Origin: Saccharum officinarum
Taxonomy: Eukaryota; Streptophyta; Magnoliopsida; Poales; Poaceae
DNA length: 64,000 nucleotides
NCBI GenBank assembly: GCA_020631735.1
Contig: CM036188.1
Coordinates: 13,310,214 to 13,374,213 of the forward strand
Direction of reading: 5' to 3'
Shown one piece after another: positions 22,838-33,257 of the stretch (within the stretch, counting starts at the first letter, position 1; each line of letters begins with the position of its first letter). The notes below the pieces were generated by a model. The model was given only the letters and a program-made list of their open reading frames with translations, had not been told where the DNA came from and searched no databases. The position numbers were made by a program, and so were the translations under genes.

Positions 22838-24360
22838 TATATGTGGGAATTGTGGATTTTCAACTACACTTTGCCAATACTTTGTTAAATGCAAAAATGG
22901 TCTATGTATAAAATATAGATCTTGATGAGTGGAACAATATTGATATTCATGACTTTTCCAGTCGAGACCATCCTGGGTTCCGAAAACCGGCGTTTGGCTA
23001 TGAATTCTTTCAAAATTCAAAATTGAGTGGTTCAAACTTTTACAAATAAAAAGTTGACCATTAGACCAAATGTAGGTCTTGATGAGTGGAACAAACTTTG
23101 TATTCATGAGTTTTCCATTCGAGACCATCCAGAGTTCGGTCAAAGTGTGTTTCTAAAAACCAATGTTTTGACTTTGGTCAAACTTGGTCAAATGACCTAT
23201 TTGATGACTTCAAATGAAAAACTTTTGAATACCAAGTTGTTAGAGCTCATCAAGATCTACATTTCATACATGGACCATATTTTCATATGGATAAATTTTA
23301 GCAAGTCCAATGCACATGTTTTCAAAATCGAAGACGAGTTTTGGTCAGACTTGGTCAAATGACAGACTAAATGACTTGAAATGAAAAACTTTGGAATACC
23401 AAGTTGTTAGAGCTCATCAAGATACAAACTTTTTATATAGACTATTTTTCCTATTTGAAAAGTTTAAAAAAACAATACTCACCAAATCTAGAATCTCACA
23501 CAAACTATATGAAACTATATATGAGAATTCTGGATTTTCAACTACACTTTGCCAACACTTTGTTAAATGCAAAAAAAGTCTATGTATAAAATGTAGATCT
23601 TGATGAGTGGAACAAACTTTGTATTCATGACTTTTCCAGTCGAGACCATCCAGGGTTCCGAAAACTGGCGTTTGGCTATGAATTCTTTCAAAATTCAAAA
23701 TTGAGTGGTTCAAACTTTTACAAATGAAAAGTTGACCATTAGACCAAATGTAGGTCTTGATGAGTGGAATAAACTTTGTATTCATGAGTTTTCCATTCGA
23801 GACCATTTAGGGTTCGGTCAAAGTGTGTGTTTCCAAAAACCAATGTTTTAACTTTGGTCAAACTTGGTCAAATGACCTATTTGATGACTTCAAATGAAAA
23901 ACTTTTGAATACCAAGTTGTTAGATCTCATCAAGATCTACATTTCATACATGGACCATATTTTCATCTGGATAAATTTTAGCAAGTCCCAGGCATATGTT
24001 TTCAAAATCGAAGACGGGTTTTGGTCAGACTTGGTCAAATGATAGACTAAATGACTTGAAATGAAAAACTTTGGAATACCAAGTTGTTAGAGCTCATCAA
24101 GATCCAAACTTTTTATATAGAGCATTTTTCCTATTTGAAAAAGTTTAAATAAACAATACTCATCAAATCTTGAATCTCACACAAACTATATGAAACTATA
24201 TGTGAGAATTCTGGATTTTCAACTACACTTTGCCAATACTTTGTCAAATACAAAAATGGTCTATGTATGAAATGTAGATCTTGATGAGTGGAACAAACTT
24301 TGTATTCATGACTTTTCCGGTCGAGACCATCCAGGGTTCCGAAAACCGACGTGTATCTCT
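22838..24360 (+). repeat. Long tandem repeats, unit about 680 bp, in the CACTA 3' region
   Basis: 'GGATTTTCAACTACACTTTGCC' recurs near 22,853, 23,532 and 24,214, giving a period of about 680 bp over two full units and part of a third. Each unit contains two related sub-blocks with 'TACCAAGTTGTTAGAGCTCATCAAGAT'-type sequence. Short ORFs here repeat with the units and are not credible genes. Confidence 0.85.
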
Positions 24361-24719
24361 GAAAAATTTAAATTTTCAAATTTAGACAATTAATGTCGCG
24401 CATTTGGATAATTATTATTGAAAAAACAAAAGTTTAACGTCCAAATGACCCAAAAACAAATTTTCTGTCGAAAGCCAACAATTTTATATATTTTAATTGC
24501 CCATTATATTTTTGCATTAACACAATATTCATTATAAATAACATTTATTTTGGATAATATGAAATATTTGAAAAAAATATTGTTTACAATTTATGTAATG
24601 CACAATAGAGTCAAACTAAACTAATGTGTATTTTTGAAAAAAATTTATGATAAATATTTAATTTACTATGCATTTAGAAAGATGAAAGGAAAAAAAGTGA
24701 AAAATAAAATCCACCAAAT

Positions 24720-24905
24720 TCTGGCGCCTAAACAGACGCTAGAATTTGGTGGAGGGACCTTTAGTCCCGGGCTTGGCCACCTCCCGGGACTAAAAGGGGC
24801 TTTAGTCCCGGTTCCAGCCACGAACCGGGACGTTCGTGGCTGGAACCGGGACTGAAGCCTCTTTTAGTCCCGGGCGGTGGCCAGGCCCGGGACTAAAGGT
24901 ACCTG
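24720..24905. repeat. CACTA 3' subterminal array abutting the LRR kinase gene
   Basis: Four copies of 'TTTAGTCCCGG' or its complement form nested hairpins, for example around 24,800-24,850 (GTTCCAGCCACGAAC and GTTCGTGGCTGGAAC). A TATA-like CCTATAAAG lies at 24,907-24,915, immediately before the kinase gene leader. Confidence 0.7.
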
Positions 24906-25102
24906 GCCTATAAAGCCTCGCCTTCTTCCTCTTCCTCCCAACCCACGCGCAGACACATGAACTGCCACCTCGATCTCGATCTCCCGAGCACCGCCGCGCG
25001 CCGCCCCGAGAACTGCCGCGCGCCGCTAGGTTCGTCTCCGCCCGCGTCCAGAGCTAGGTTCAAGGGTTTGCCTACCAACAATCCCGTCATCGCTCAGCCT
25101 GA

Positions 25103-26331
25103 CCACGGTCCATCGTACGCTTTTCCTCGGCCAACGTGGCTTCTTCCGATGGCGCAACACCAAGCCGGGGCATTTCATTGAGATCTCAAGCAGCTGCGCT
25201 TCTAGACTGGAAGTCCACCCTCAAGAACTACTCCGAACACCAGCTGGGGACATGGAGCAGCGACGTCCCTCCGTGCAACTGGACTGGCGTCACCTGCGGC
25301 GACGTCGTCGTTGCACAGCGCCGACATGGAAGAGCATCGTCGACGTCGAAGGCCATCACGGAGCTCTCACTCCGGGGTGCCGACCTTACCGGAGAGCTGG
25401 ACACCCTGAAGTTCGAGTCCCTCCCTTACCTTGCCAGCCTAGACCTCAGCGACAACGCCTATTTGTCGGGTACGATCCCTCCCGGCATCAGGTCTCTCTC
25501 GATGCTTTCCAGTTTTAACATGTCCGGCGATCACCTCACCGGGAAGATACCACCGACTGTTGGTGACCTCGGGAGGCTCACAAAAATGGACCTCTCTAAC
25601 AACAATCTCAGTGGCCAAATCCCTCCGGCTTTGTTCAATCTCAGCAGGCTCACTTTTCTTGCTCTTCCTGGCAATAATCTGTCGGGTAACATCCCATGGC
25701 AGCTCGGAAAGCTACAGGCCATCGAGTATTTGGACCTAAGCTTGAACCTTCTTGCTGGCCAAATTCCCTCTACACTTGCAAACCTCACAAACCTCAACAC
25801 TCTAGTTTTGTATGGTAATCATCTATCAGGACCTATACCCGAAGAACTAGGCAAAGGCCAAACACTGCAATATCTAGACTTGGACAGAAATAACCTGAAT
25901 GGTACGGTTCCATCCTCCCTGGGAAATCTTACAATGCTCAAGATCCTGTACTTATATCTAAACCAACATACTGGACTCATTCCCGTTGAGCTTGGGATGC
26001 TCAGAAACTTGATTGAGTTAGATTTGTCAGAGAACCATTTCACTGGACCAGTTCCTTCCAGTGCTGGAAATATGACTTCGTTAACCTTTTTATCTGTCTG
26101 GGGTAACCATATAACTGGGTCAATTCCTCATGAGATTGGAAACCTTGTCAACCTTCAACAGCTGGACCTCTCGGTAAATTTCTTGTCTGGGCCACTGCCA
26201 CCAACATTAGGAAACATGTCCTCCCTCAGCAATATATTAATAAACAGCAATAATCTATCCGGAGAAATCCCAGGAGAGTTTGGAAACCTGACAAATTTGG
26301 TATCTCTTTGTTCCTATGAAAACCAATTGTC
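25103..26331 (+). pseudogene. MIK2-like LRR receptor kinase, N-terminal LRR part
   Basis: This is the first of three pieces of one gene. The open frame follows a TGA at 25,100 and has no ATG before the conserved ISLRSQAAALLDWKSTL; the first in-frame candidate, at 25,136, is GTG. The hydrophobic signal peptide expected upstream is absent. The piece carries the LRRNT cap (PCNWTGVTC) and about eleven 24-residue plant LRRs (for example NNNLSGQIPPALFNLSRLTF). In intact relatives this ectodomain senses apoplastic signals at the plasma membrane. The frame is interrupted after ENQL-S at 26,331 by a hAT element. The 5' flank is CACTA-derived sequence, so the promoter and first residues may have been replaced. 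Confidence 0.85.
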
Positions 26332-29300
26332 AAGGAAATTTTTATCGGCCGAAATTTCGGGATTTTTCCGAAATATCGGCCCTATCGGTGGGGCCCGATA
26401 AAAATATGAATCGGCCCAAATTTACCGGCCTTTTCCTCTTCCCACGCAGATGGCCCAAACTTCCCGCGCGACAGTCCAACAACGACTCACAGCCCACAAA
26501 ATCCCCCCAAACCCTAGAAATCGAATCGATCTCATTTGTTCCCCACTTCCCTTCACATAGGCACCGCACACCCCGACAGCCGTGCTCATGGCGCCGCCGC
26601 TGCCATAGCCTGCCAGCAGCTGCACCACGAGCCCAGCGCCGAGAGCCTGCCTCCGACGACTCGAAGCCCCGCGACCTCCACGGCTGCTCGCGGCCAGCTC
26701 TGCACCCGGCTCTACCCTCTGCCCTGAGCGCGCGACCCCGACGACGTCGAGCAGGGACCAGAGTCGCGACGAAGACCAACGCGAACTGCTCCTCGAGCGC
26801 CCGTCGCGGCAGGGGATCTACTGGTGAGCTTCACGCCTTCAGCAGTTCAGGACTCTAGAGTTTGGTGTGTTTTCTCTTTTCTACTCAAGGATTTAACTTT
26901 CTTGCCAGCAATAGATGGTAGATGGTAGAGAAGTGCAGTCGTGGTTTGCTAGCTAAATAATTAGTGCTGAATCATTCTAGGATGTTGTTTGAGTACAAAA
27001 TAATTTCTTTCATTTGTTCAACTTGGTGGATTAGAGAATAGTACACTTAACTGGAAGCGTGTGTCAACCTGCAATTTTGTACAGAATGATTACTCTTGTA
27101 TAAAATGAAATTTATTTTAGGAATTCTGATACAGCTTGTTTCAATCCTAATTGGCAGACAAATTCTAGGAGAGATGGAATGCCATAGCAGTGGCAAGGGG
27201 AAAGTACCTGGCAGCAGCGGCGAGCCATCCAGTGTGGCTGACACATATGTGGTTACTACTGGAGGTGTGTTTGTGTAGCAAAATACCCTTTTTTTTGTTT
27301 CATGTTTCATCCATTTGAATTGTTCTGTTCTAATGATGGATCACACTGTTTTTTAGGGAGGCGGATAAAATTGAAAGGAGCAATTGAAGATACATGGAGC
27401 CATGGGACACCGTGGGGTGCAAATGGCTGGAAGTGTGGCTAGTGTCCTGCAGGCCAGAAAAGTGGAGGGAAGACCCGCCTAACAGAGCATTTGTGTGCAA
27501 TATCTGGTAATGTGAAGTCATGTTCCCATGTGCCACCTAATGTTAAGACAATATTACTGGATCAAGTAGCATTAGCGAGGCAAAAGAAGAGAGATGTTAA
27601 GGAAAGTCGTCTCTATATTGAGAAGGCACTCATGGAACATGATTATAGAACAACTTTAGCTAGCCTTGATGAAGATGCACAGTATGACATGGCAGTGCAA
27701 AACTCACTGATGGACATTGGCTCAACTCCTAAGAATAGGGCAAGTGGTAGTGGTATTTATCGGGCTGCCAGTCCAAGTGGGTCAAGTGGCAGCCCTCTGT
27801 TTCATAAGGGAAGTGCCCCTAGTACTGGGCTTTCAAATCTAGGCAAAGCAAGTAGCAGTGGGACTAAGTCCGCTACCTTAGGCAAGGCAAGTAGCAGTGG
27901 CAGTGGGGCTGCTGACTCCACTAGACAAAGTTCGCTTCACAGTTTCTACCAGAACCCAAGTTCCTCAAAAGCTCCCTTTGACAAAGACTTGGCACGTAGT
28001 AAGGCGCCCTTACAGCCTCGAATTGACACTATGCTTAGTGGGGATTCCGCGCTTAGGCTTGCGAAAACTTGGTCTAAGTGGTTCCATGCCAATGATGTTC
28101 CTGGAAGGAAAGCTGACTGCCCCTACTTTCGATCAGCAATTAAATTGACTCAACAACTTGGTGATGTGCCTATCCCAAAAGGAAAAGATATAGATGGTCC
28201 ATTGCTAGAACAGAACTTTAATGACTTGAAAGATCACATGAAGTCTTTTAGGGAAGATTGGGATCGATTTGGAGTCACCCTCATGTGTGATTCATGGACA
28301 AGCAACAATATGATGTGTATTATTAACTTTATTAACCATGGCAATCAAGAAGCTTGCAAAGTCAACTACAGAAGCAGCAGCTGCGATTGATCAATTTTCT
28401 CGGTTCATTGAAAAGAGAGGGTTATTTGGAACTTCAGAAGCTCGGTGGTCAGCACTAAATGGCAGAACCAGTGCAGGTACTGATATGTTGTGTGCCACTA
28501 ATATCTCTAAAATAAATTGCCTGATAGTGATCATGTTCTTTGTAAGCTGCTGCAAGTTAATTTTTTAATTAATTGTAGCTGAATGGTGGGGTTCTTATGG
28601 AGGACAGTATCCAGAATTACAAAGGATTGCAAGGCGCATTGTCTCGCCATGCGTATCATCAAGTGGGTGTGAAAGAAACTGGAGCACGTTTGCTTTGGTG
28701 CATACAAAAATAAGAAATCGTTTAGGCTATGTCAAGCTGGAGAAATTGGTGTACGTGCATTATAATCTGAAGCTGTGCATCCAACAATTCGAAGCTGACT
28801 TTGAAAACTTTCGAGAAAAAGATCCTGATCCATGTAGCATGATGATGGATCTTGCTCTTTATGATGAAGGCAACCCAATCATGGAGTGGCTGAACAATTC
28901 TATGAGTGAGTCTACACCGATTCTTGATGAATATAATGATAGCGATGATGATTGGTCAGCACCTAGCAACTTTGTCATTGAAACTTTACACATGGACGAT
29001 GAAGAGGTAGCTGCATTTAAGCGGAAGATGCAATTGGGCAAGAAAAAGAAAAGGAAGATGCAATTGGATGAAGATGATGAATGTATTGCAGATGACTATG
29101 ACACTTCTTCAGAAGAACATGGTAGCCCAGTGTATGCTGAGTCAGGGGATAGCAGTTCGAACGATGAAGATGATGGTGAGTTTAAATCAGTTTTAGCAAT
29201 TTGGATTTGTTGTCAATAGACTCTAGTATTATTTTAAATGTTGGTCTGTCTTTTTTTGGGCAAAGGTGATAATGATGTTGGTGATGGAAGCGGTGGTACT

Positions 29301-30066
29301 ACAGCCGGTACAGATGTACCAGGTGCTTCAGGTGACTAAAATCAACTCACATGTGACATAAAAATGCATACATGTGGTGATAGTTGATCTTGTATCCTAC
29401 AGTCATGCTCTTGAGTTATTTATATTTGGCATTGTAGGTGTTAATCATGGGGAACCAACCCCTCTACGGCCAAGATCAACTAGGAAAAGAAAGCCGAATG
29501 TCAAGAGCATCTACATCCTATAAAAGGTCAGATGGCCCTTTCATATACTAACTCACATCAACATTGTCATTGTGATTTTATTTCATTGAGTTTGAAAATT
29601 GTCTATTTCAATATTTTTAAGGTGTGGGCTCAATGTCAAAGGAAAAGATCTGGATGGTGCATGGCACACTTCAGTGGATGTGCTGTTAGCTTTTGGTGCA
29701 CTCCTATATTTTCTAATGACTTTGAGACTACTTACCTATCTAATGGACTGTAATATGATCTAATGGACTGTAATATGTGCTATCAAGTGTAGTGGACCTT
29801 ATTATATATGCTATAGAATGGACTGTAATATGTGGGACTTAGCAACGTTCGGCGTAGAACCTATCTAATGCACTCATAATGTTTTATTCTTGTTTTTATC
29901 TATAAACAAGTGATGTTTAATAGCTTAGGAATAGTTTTAAGTTAAATTCTACAATTTTTTTTTGAAAAAATTTAAATTTTTTTGAATTTGGTCCGATATT
30001 TCTGATATATCTCGCTTATCCTGATTATCTATGACCCCTGATAAATTTTAATTTCTGAAAAAAAAA
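26332..30066 (+). mobile_element. hAT transposon inserted in the LRR domain
   Basis: A 3.7-kb element lies between TTGTC at 26,331 and GTCTGG at 30,072. Removing it restores CAA-TTG-TCT-GGA-CCA in the LRR frame exactly. The 8-bp flanks CAATTGTC and CCTTGGTC match at only 5 of 8, so the target duplication is degraded. The ends share AT-rich, 'GATAAA/TTTATC'-containing inverted stretches. It carries a defective hAT transposase gene. Confidence 0.85.
27174..29523 (+). pseudogene. hAT transposase with BED finger, DUF659 and hAT-C domain (defective)
   Basis: A possible first exon begins at the ATG near 27,174. A BED zinc finger follows (WKCG-stop-CPAGQKSGGKTRLTEHLC), broken by TAG at 27,440. A Ser-rich linker leads to a DUF659 domain (WFHANDVPGRKADCPYF, GVTLMCDSWTS). 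The frame ends near 28,390. A hAT C-terminal dimerisation segment follows (EWWGSYGGQYPELQRIARRI, CERNWSTFALVHTKIRNRL) to about 29,219, and a basic tail to 29,523. The catalytic stretch between DUF659 and hAT-C is mostly missing. The element therefore could not mobilise itself. Confidence 0.8.
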
Positions 30067-30074
30067 CCTTGGTC

Positions 30075-31423
30075 TGGACCAATTCCTCCAAGTTTTGGAA
30101 ATTTAGTAAGCATGAACACGATACTACTATTCAACAATAACCTATCTGGTCCTTTGCCTCCAGCACTCTTCAACCTTACCAATTTGATCGACATCGAGTT
30201 GTCTCAAAACCAATTGAATGGACCATTGCCTGATTTGTGCCAAGGTAGAAAGCTACAAATTTTACAACTTTTTAATAACAACCTGGATGGTCCAATCCCA
30301 AAGACATTGAAGGATTGCAGTTCACTGATATCCCTCGGTTTGCATTCTAATCAAATTCACGGAGATATAACTGAAGCATTAGGGGTGTACCCGCATCTAC
30401 AACACATTAGTTTATCGTCAAACAAATTGGTAGGCATGCTATCACCAATCATAGGCTCCTGGAGCAACTTGACCACTCTTCATTTTGCAGACAACATGAT
30501 AGAAGGAACTATACCTGCAGAATTGGGGAAACTAGAAAATCTTGTAAGGTTTAATCTGTCCTCCAATAGTTTGGCCGGGGAGATACCACCTGCAGTTGGC
30601 AATTTAGTCAACCTAAACATATTGAATTTAGGAAACAATCAGTTATCTGGGCGGATTCCAAAGCAAATTGGCCAACTTAAAAATCTCGAGATCCTTGATC
30701 TATCAAGCAATCAGCTGAATGGACCAATACCAGATGAGATTGGAAATAGTTTGAAGCTACGGGCTTTACAGTTGGGGAACAACAATCTGAATGCCAGTCT
30801 ACCTAGCACATTGGGTCATTTAATTTATCTGCAAAACATGCTTGATGTTAGCCAGAACAATCTCAGTGGACCAATACCGTCAGAACTTGGCAATCTACAG
30901 ATGTTGATGTTTGCAAACTTATCACACAATCAATTTAGTGGTGGTATCCCTACCTCCATTGCAAGTATGCGAAGCCTATCAGTATTTGATGTATCATACA
31001 ACATCCTAGAAGGCCCTCTCCCTAAAGGATTTCACAATGCCTCAGCAAAATGGTTTCTTCACAACAAAGGTCTTTGTGGAGACCTGGCTGGCATGTCACC
31101 TTGTTATCTGCCTCAAGCTCATCATGGACAAAACCGTCAAATGTTGATAGTAGAAACCAGTGTTCCTGTAGCGGTTGTTGCTATTTGCTCAGTGGCTTGT
31201 CTTCTTGCTATTTGGTTTTGTTGCAAGAAATCGTCTCAAGAAAGTAACCCTGTGGAAAAAACGGGTGCGTTCTCTGTTTGGGGCTTCGATGGTAAACTGG
31301 CGTTTGAAGATATCATCAATGCAACAGACAATTTTGATGAGAAGCACTGCATTGGAGAAGGAGCATATGGTCGTGTTTACAAAGCAACACTTCAAGATGG
31401 ACAAGTTGTAGCAGTGAAGAAAC
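30075..31423 (+). pseudogene. MIK2-like LRR receptor kinase, C-terminal LRRs, TM and kinase start
   Basis: This is the second piece, in frame with the first once the hAT element is removed. About eleven more LRRs follow (FNNNLSGPLPPALFNL onward), then the LRR cap HNKGLCGDL. A membrane span follows at about 31,150-31,220 (VPVAVVAICSVACLLAIWF), then a basic stop-transfer CCKK. The kinase begins with the glycine loop IGEGAYGRVYKA and the ATP-binding lysine in VAVKK. A solo LTR interrupts it one codon later. No internal stop is present. Confidence 0.9.
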
Positions 31424-31749
31424 TGTTAGCAACCCACTGGATAGAACGCAATCACTGATCCCAGGTAACCGATACAATAAGAGATGGAGTTGAGGAAAGT
31501 AGCAAGCAGGGGGAAATCGGAGAGAGAAAGAGAAGCAGGAGGCTGGGTACAGAGGAATAGAGAGATGGGGAAGAGGAACAGTAGCTAGCGGAAGAAGATG
31601 AGTTGGCTTCTGTAACGTTCGATGATCCCTTCCTGATGTCTGTTGTGCCTTATGTAATCTGTCCACCTGCCTTGCTTGGGCCTAGAGCCTGCATACCAGC
31701 CCACATACGTACTCACCGGCCCATTCCGTACCATAAGCATCTCCTAACA
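31424..31749 (-). mobile_element. 326-bp solo LTR in the kinase domain
   Basis: It is bounded by TGTTAG...CTAACA and flanked by exact 5-bp duplications GAAAC (31,419-31,423 and 31,750-31,754). Removing the LTR and one GAAAC restores VAVKKLHPGDEETNDEVRFH without a stop. There is no internal region, so this is a solo LTR. The minus orientation is inferred from the layout of its ends. Confidence 0.9.
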
Positions 31750-31754
31750 GAAAC

Positions 31755-32565
31755 TCCATCCAGGCGATGAAGAGACAAATGACGAAGTCAGATTTCACAG
31801 AGAGATTGAAACATTGACAAAAATCCGCCATCGTAGCATTGTCAAGCTGTATGGGTTTTGTTGCCATCCAAGGTACAGGTTTCTGGTTTGTCAATTCATA
31901 GAGAGAGGGAATCTAGCTTCCATTTTAAGCAATGAAGAGCTGGCAATTCAGTTCCATTGGCAGAGAAGGACAGACCTCATAAGAGACGTGGCTCAAGCTA
32001 TTGCCTACCTTCATCATGATTGTCAACCACCCATAATTCATCGAGACATCACAAGCAGAAACATCTTACTAGATGCTGATTACAAAGCTTTTGTCTCTGA
32101 CTTTGGCATTGCAAGAATGTTAAAAGCCGATTCATCAAATTGGAGTGTATTAGCAGGAACTTATGGCTATATAGCACCTGGTATGTATATTACTCACGAT
32201 ACAATATTATCCACCAAAATGTTTCACAACACAATACAACATATATATTCTAATTATTTATTTCCATTTTCATTGTAGAATTTTCCTACACATCTTTAGT
32301 CACAGAGAAATGTGATGTATATAGCTTTGGCGTGGTGGTGCTTGAGGTGTTGATGGGCAAACATCCACGGGACCTACAAAATCATGTTGCTTCACTTGAA
32401 AACCAATTTGTACTAGAAGAAATTTTGGATAAACGTCTTCCCACACCTGAAGCTGCTGAAGAAAAAAATGTGAATAGCTGCCTCTCCATGGCATTTCGCT
32501 GCCTTCTTCCTACACCACAGGAGAGGCCAACAATGATGGAAGTTTTCCGAGGACTTGGCATTTAA
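31755..32565 (+). pseudogene. MIK2-like LRR receptor kinase, kinase C-terminal part
   Basis: This is the third piece. It has KIRHRSIVKLYGFC, the catalytic loop HRDITSRNILLD (an RD-type kinase), VSDFGIARML and GTYGYIAPE. An intron at 32,181-32,278 (GT-AG) splits the APE codon region. The last exon (32,279-32,565) encodes EFSYTSLVTEKCDVYSFGVV and the C-lobe RPTMMEVFRGLGI. All catalytic motifs are retained. Apart from the missing 5' start and the two insertions, the gene is open throughout, so loss of function looks recent. Confidence 0.9.
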
Positions 32566-32900
32566 TTTGAAGCAATGTGCATGCATTGTAATGGTATATA
32601 TGTTTCGTGGCATAGAAACAAGAAAAATATATATGTTAACAGCTATGCCATCTGGTTAGAGATGTCGAGATTTTGGTGGACTACATGTACACAAGTTGAC
32701 ATACTTTAACCTTTACCTATATCATGTGTTCTTGCTCATCAAAATAAATTTTTTATGAGTAAACCATAATCAGAATTGATGTTTCCTTTTTATTATCCTT
32801 GCAATTTGTTATAATGAATTTTAGCAATTGTACATTGTATCTTGTGGTTACGGTATTGTACACAAGAGTTGTAATATCCATCGCTGACAATTGGTAATTA

Positions 32901-33233
32901 CTTCATCCGTCCATAAAAACATGCAACTATGGGTTGCGTGCCAGAAAAATTAGTTCACATTTGACCAAGTTTATAGTGAATAGTATTCGTATTTATGGCT
33001 CCAAATCAATTTATTCAACAACAACAACAACATAGCCTTTTGTTCCAAGTAAGTTGGGGTAGGCTAGAGATGAAACCCACATCAATTTATTATGAAAATA
33101 TATTTCATAATTAATCTAATAATATTTATTTGATATCATAAATATTGATACTTTTTTATCTATAATTGGTCAAAGTTAAGATACTAAAACGTGACACTGT
33201 GCTAGAATTACATGTTTTCCTGGACGGAGGGAG
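32901..33233. mobile_element. Stowaway MITE with nested SINE fragment
   Basis: It lies between TA dinucleotides, with ends CTTCATCCGTCCATAAAAACA and, inverted, CTCCCTCCGTCCAGGAAAACA. It is the same family as 10,684-10,940. It is interrupted by a 65-bp SINE piece. The preceding 32,566-32,900 is the 3' flank of the kinase gene with nothing else seen. Confidence 0.85.
33016..33080 (-). mobile_element. Au-SINE 3' fragment
   Basis: The minus strand reads GGGTTTCATCTCTAGCC, then CCCAACTT, and ends in (TTG)n, the tail typical of the grass Au SINE family. It is flanked by exact 11-bp duplications ATCAATTTATT (33,005-33,015 and 33,081-33,091), so this is a 5'-truncated insertion and not a deletion remnant. 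Confidence 0.8.
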
Positions 33234-33257
33234 TACATATCATTCTGTGAGACATAC

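Larger units (their letters stand above)
18425..24905 (+). mobile_element. CACTA (En/Spm) transposon, 3' terminus missing
   Basis: The left terminus CACTACTACACAACTG follows a possible GCT target. Subterminal hairpins of 'TTTAGTCCCGGTTGGTG' with 'CACCAACCGGGACTAAA' follow (18,470-18,730). Next come a TNP2-type transposase (19,378-22,737), about 680-bp tandem repeats (22,838-24,360) and a second subterminal array (24,720-24,905). An inverted right terminus (CAGTTGTGTAGTAGTG) was not found; the sequence runs straight into the leader of the LRR kinase gene. About 6.5 kb remains. Confidence 0.85.

Noticed and set aside
22754..24042. Multiple 60-129 aa ORFs in the 680-bp repeats
   Set aside because: They recur with the tandem units and encode low-complexity sequence; they are not genes.
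25136..25138. Start of the LRR kinase at 25,136
   Set aside because: The codon is GTG. No in-frame ATG or signal peptide precedes the conserved region, so no plant start can be assigned.
24957..25181. 74-aa ATG-initiated ORF overlapping the kinase 5' end
   Set aside because: It is in another frame, ends within the kinase sequence and shows no signal-peptide character.
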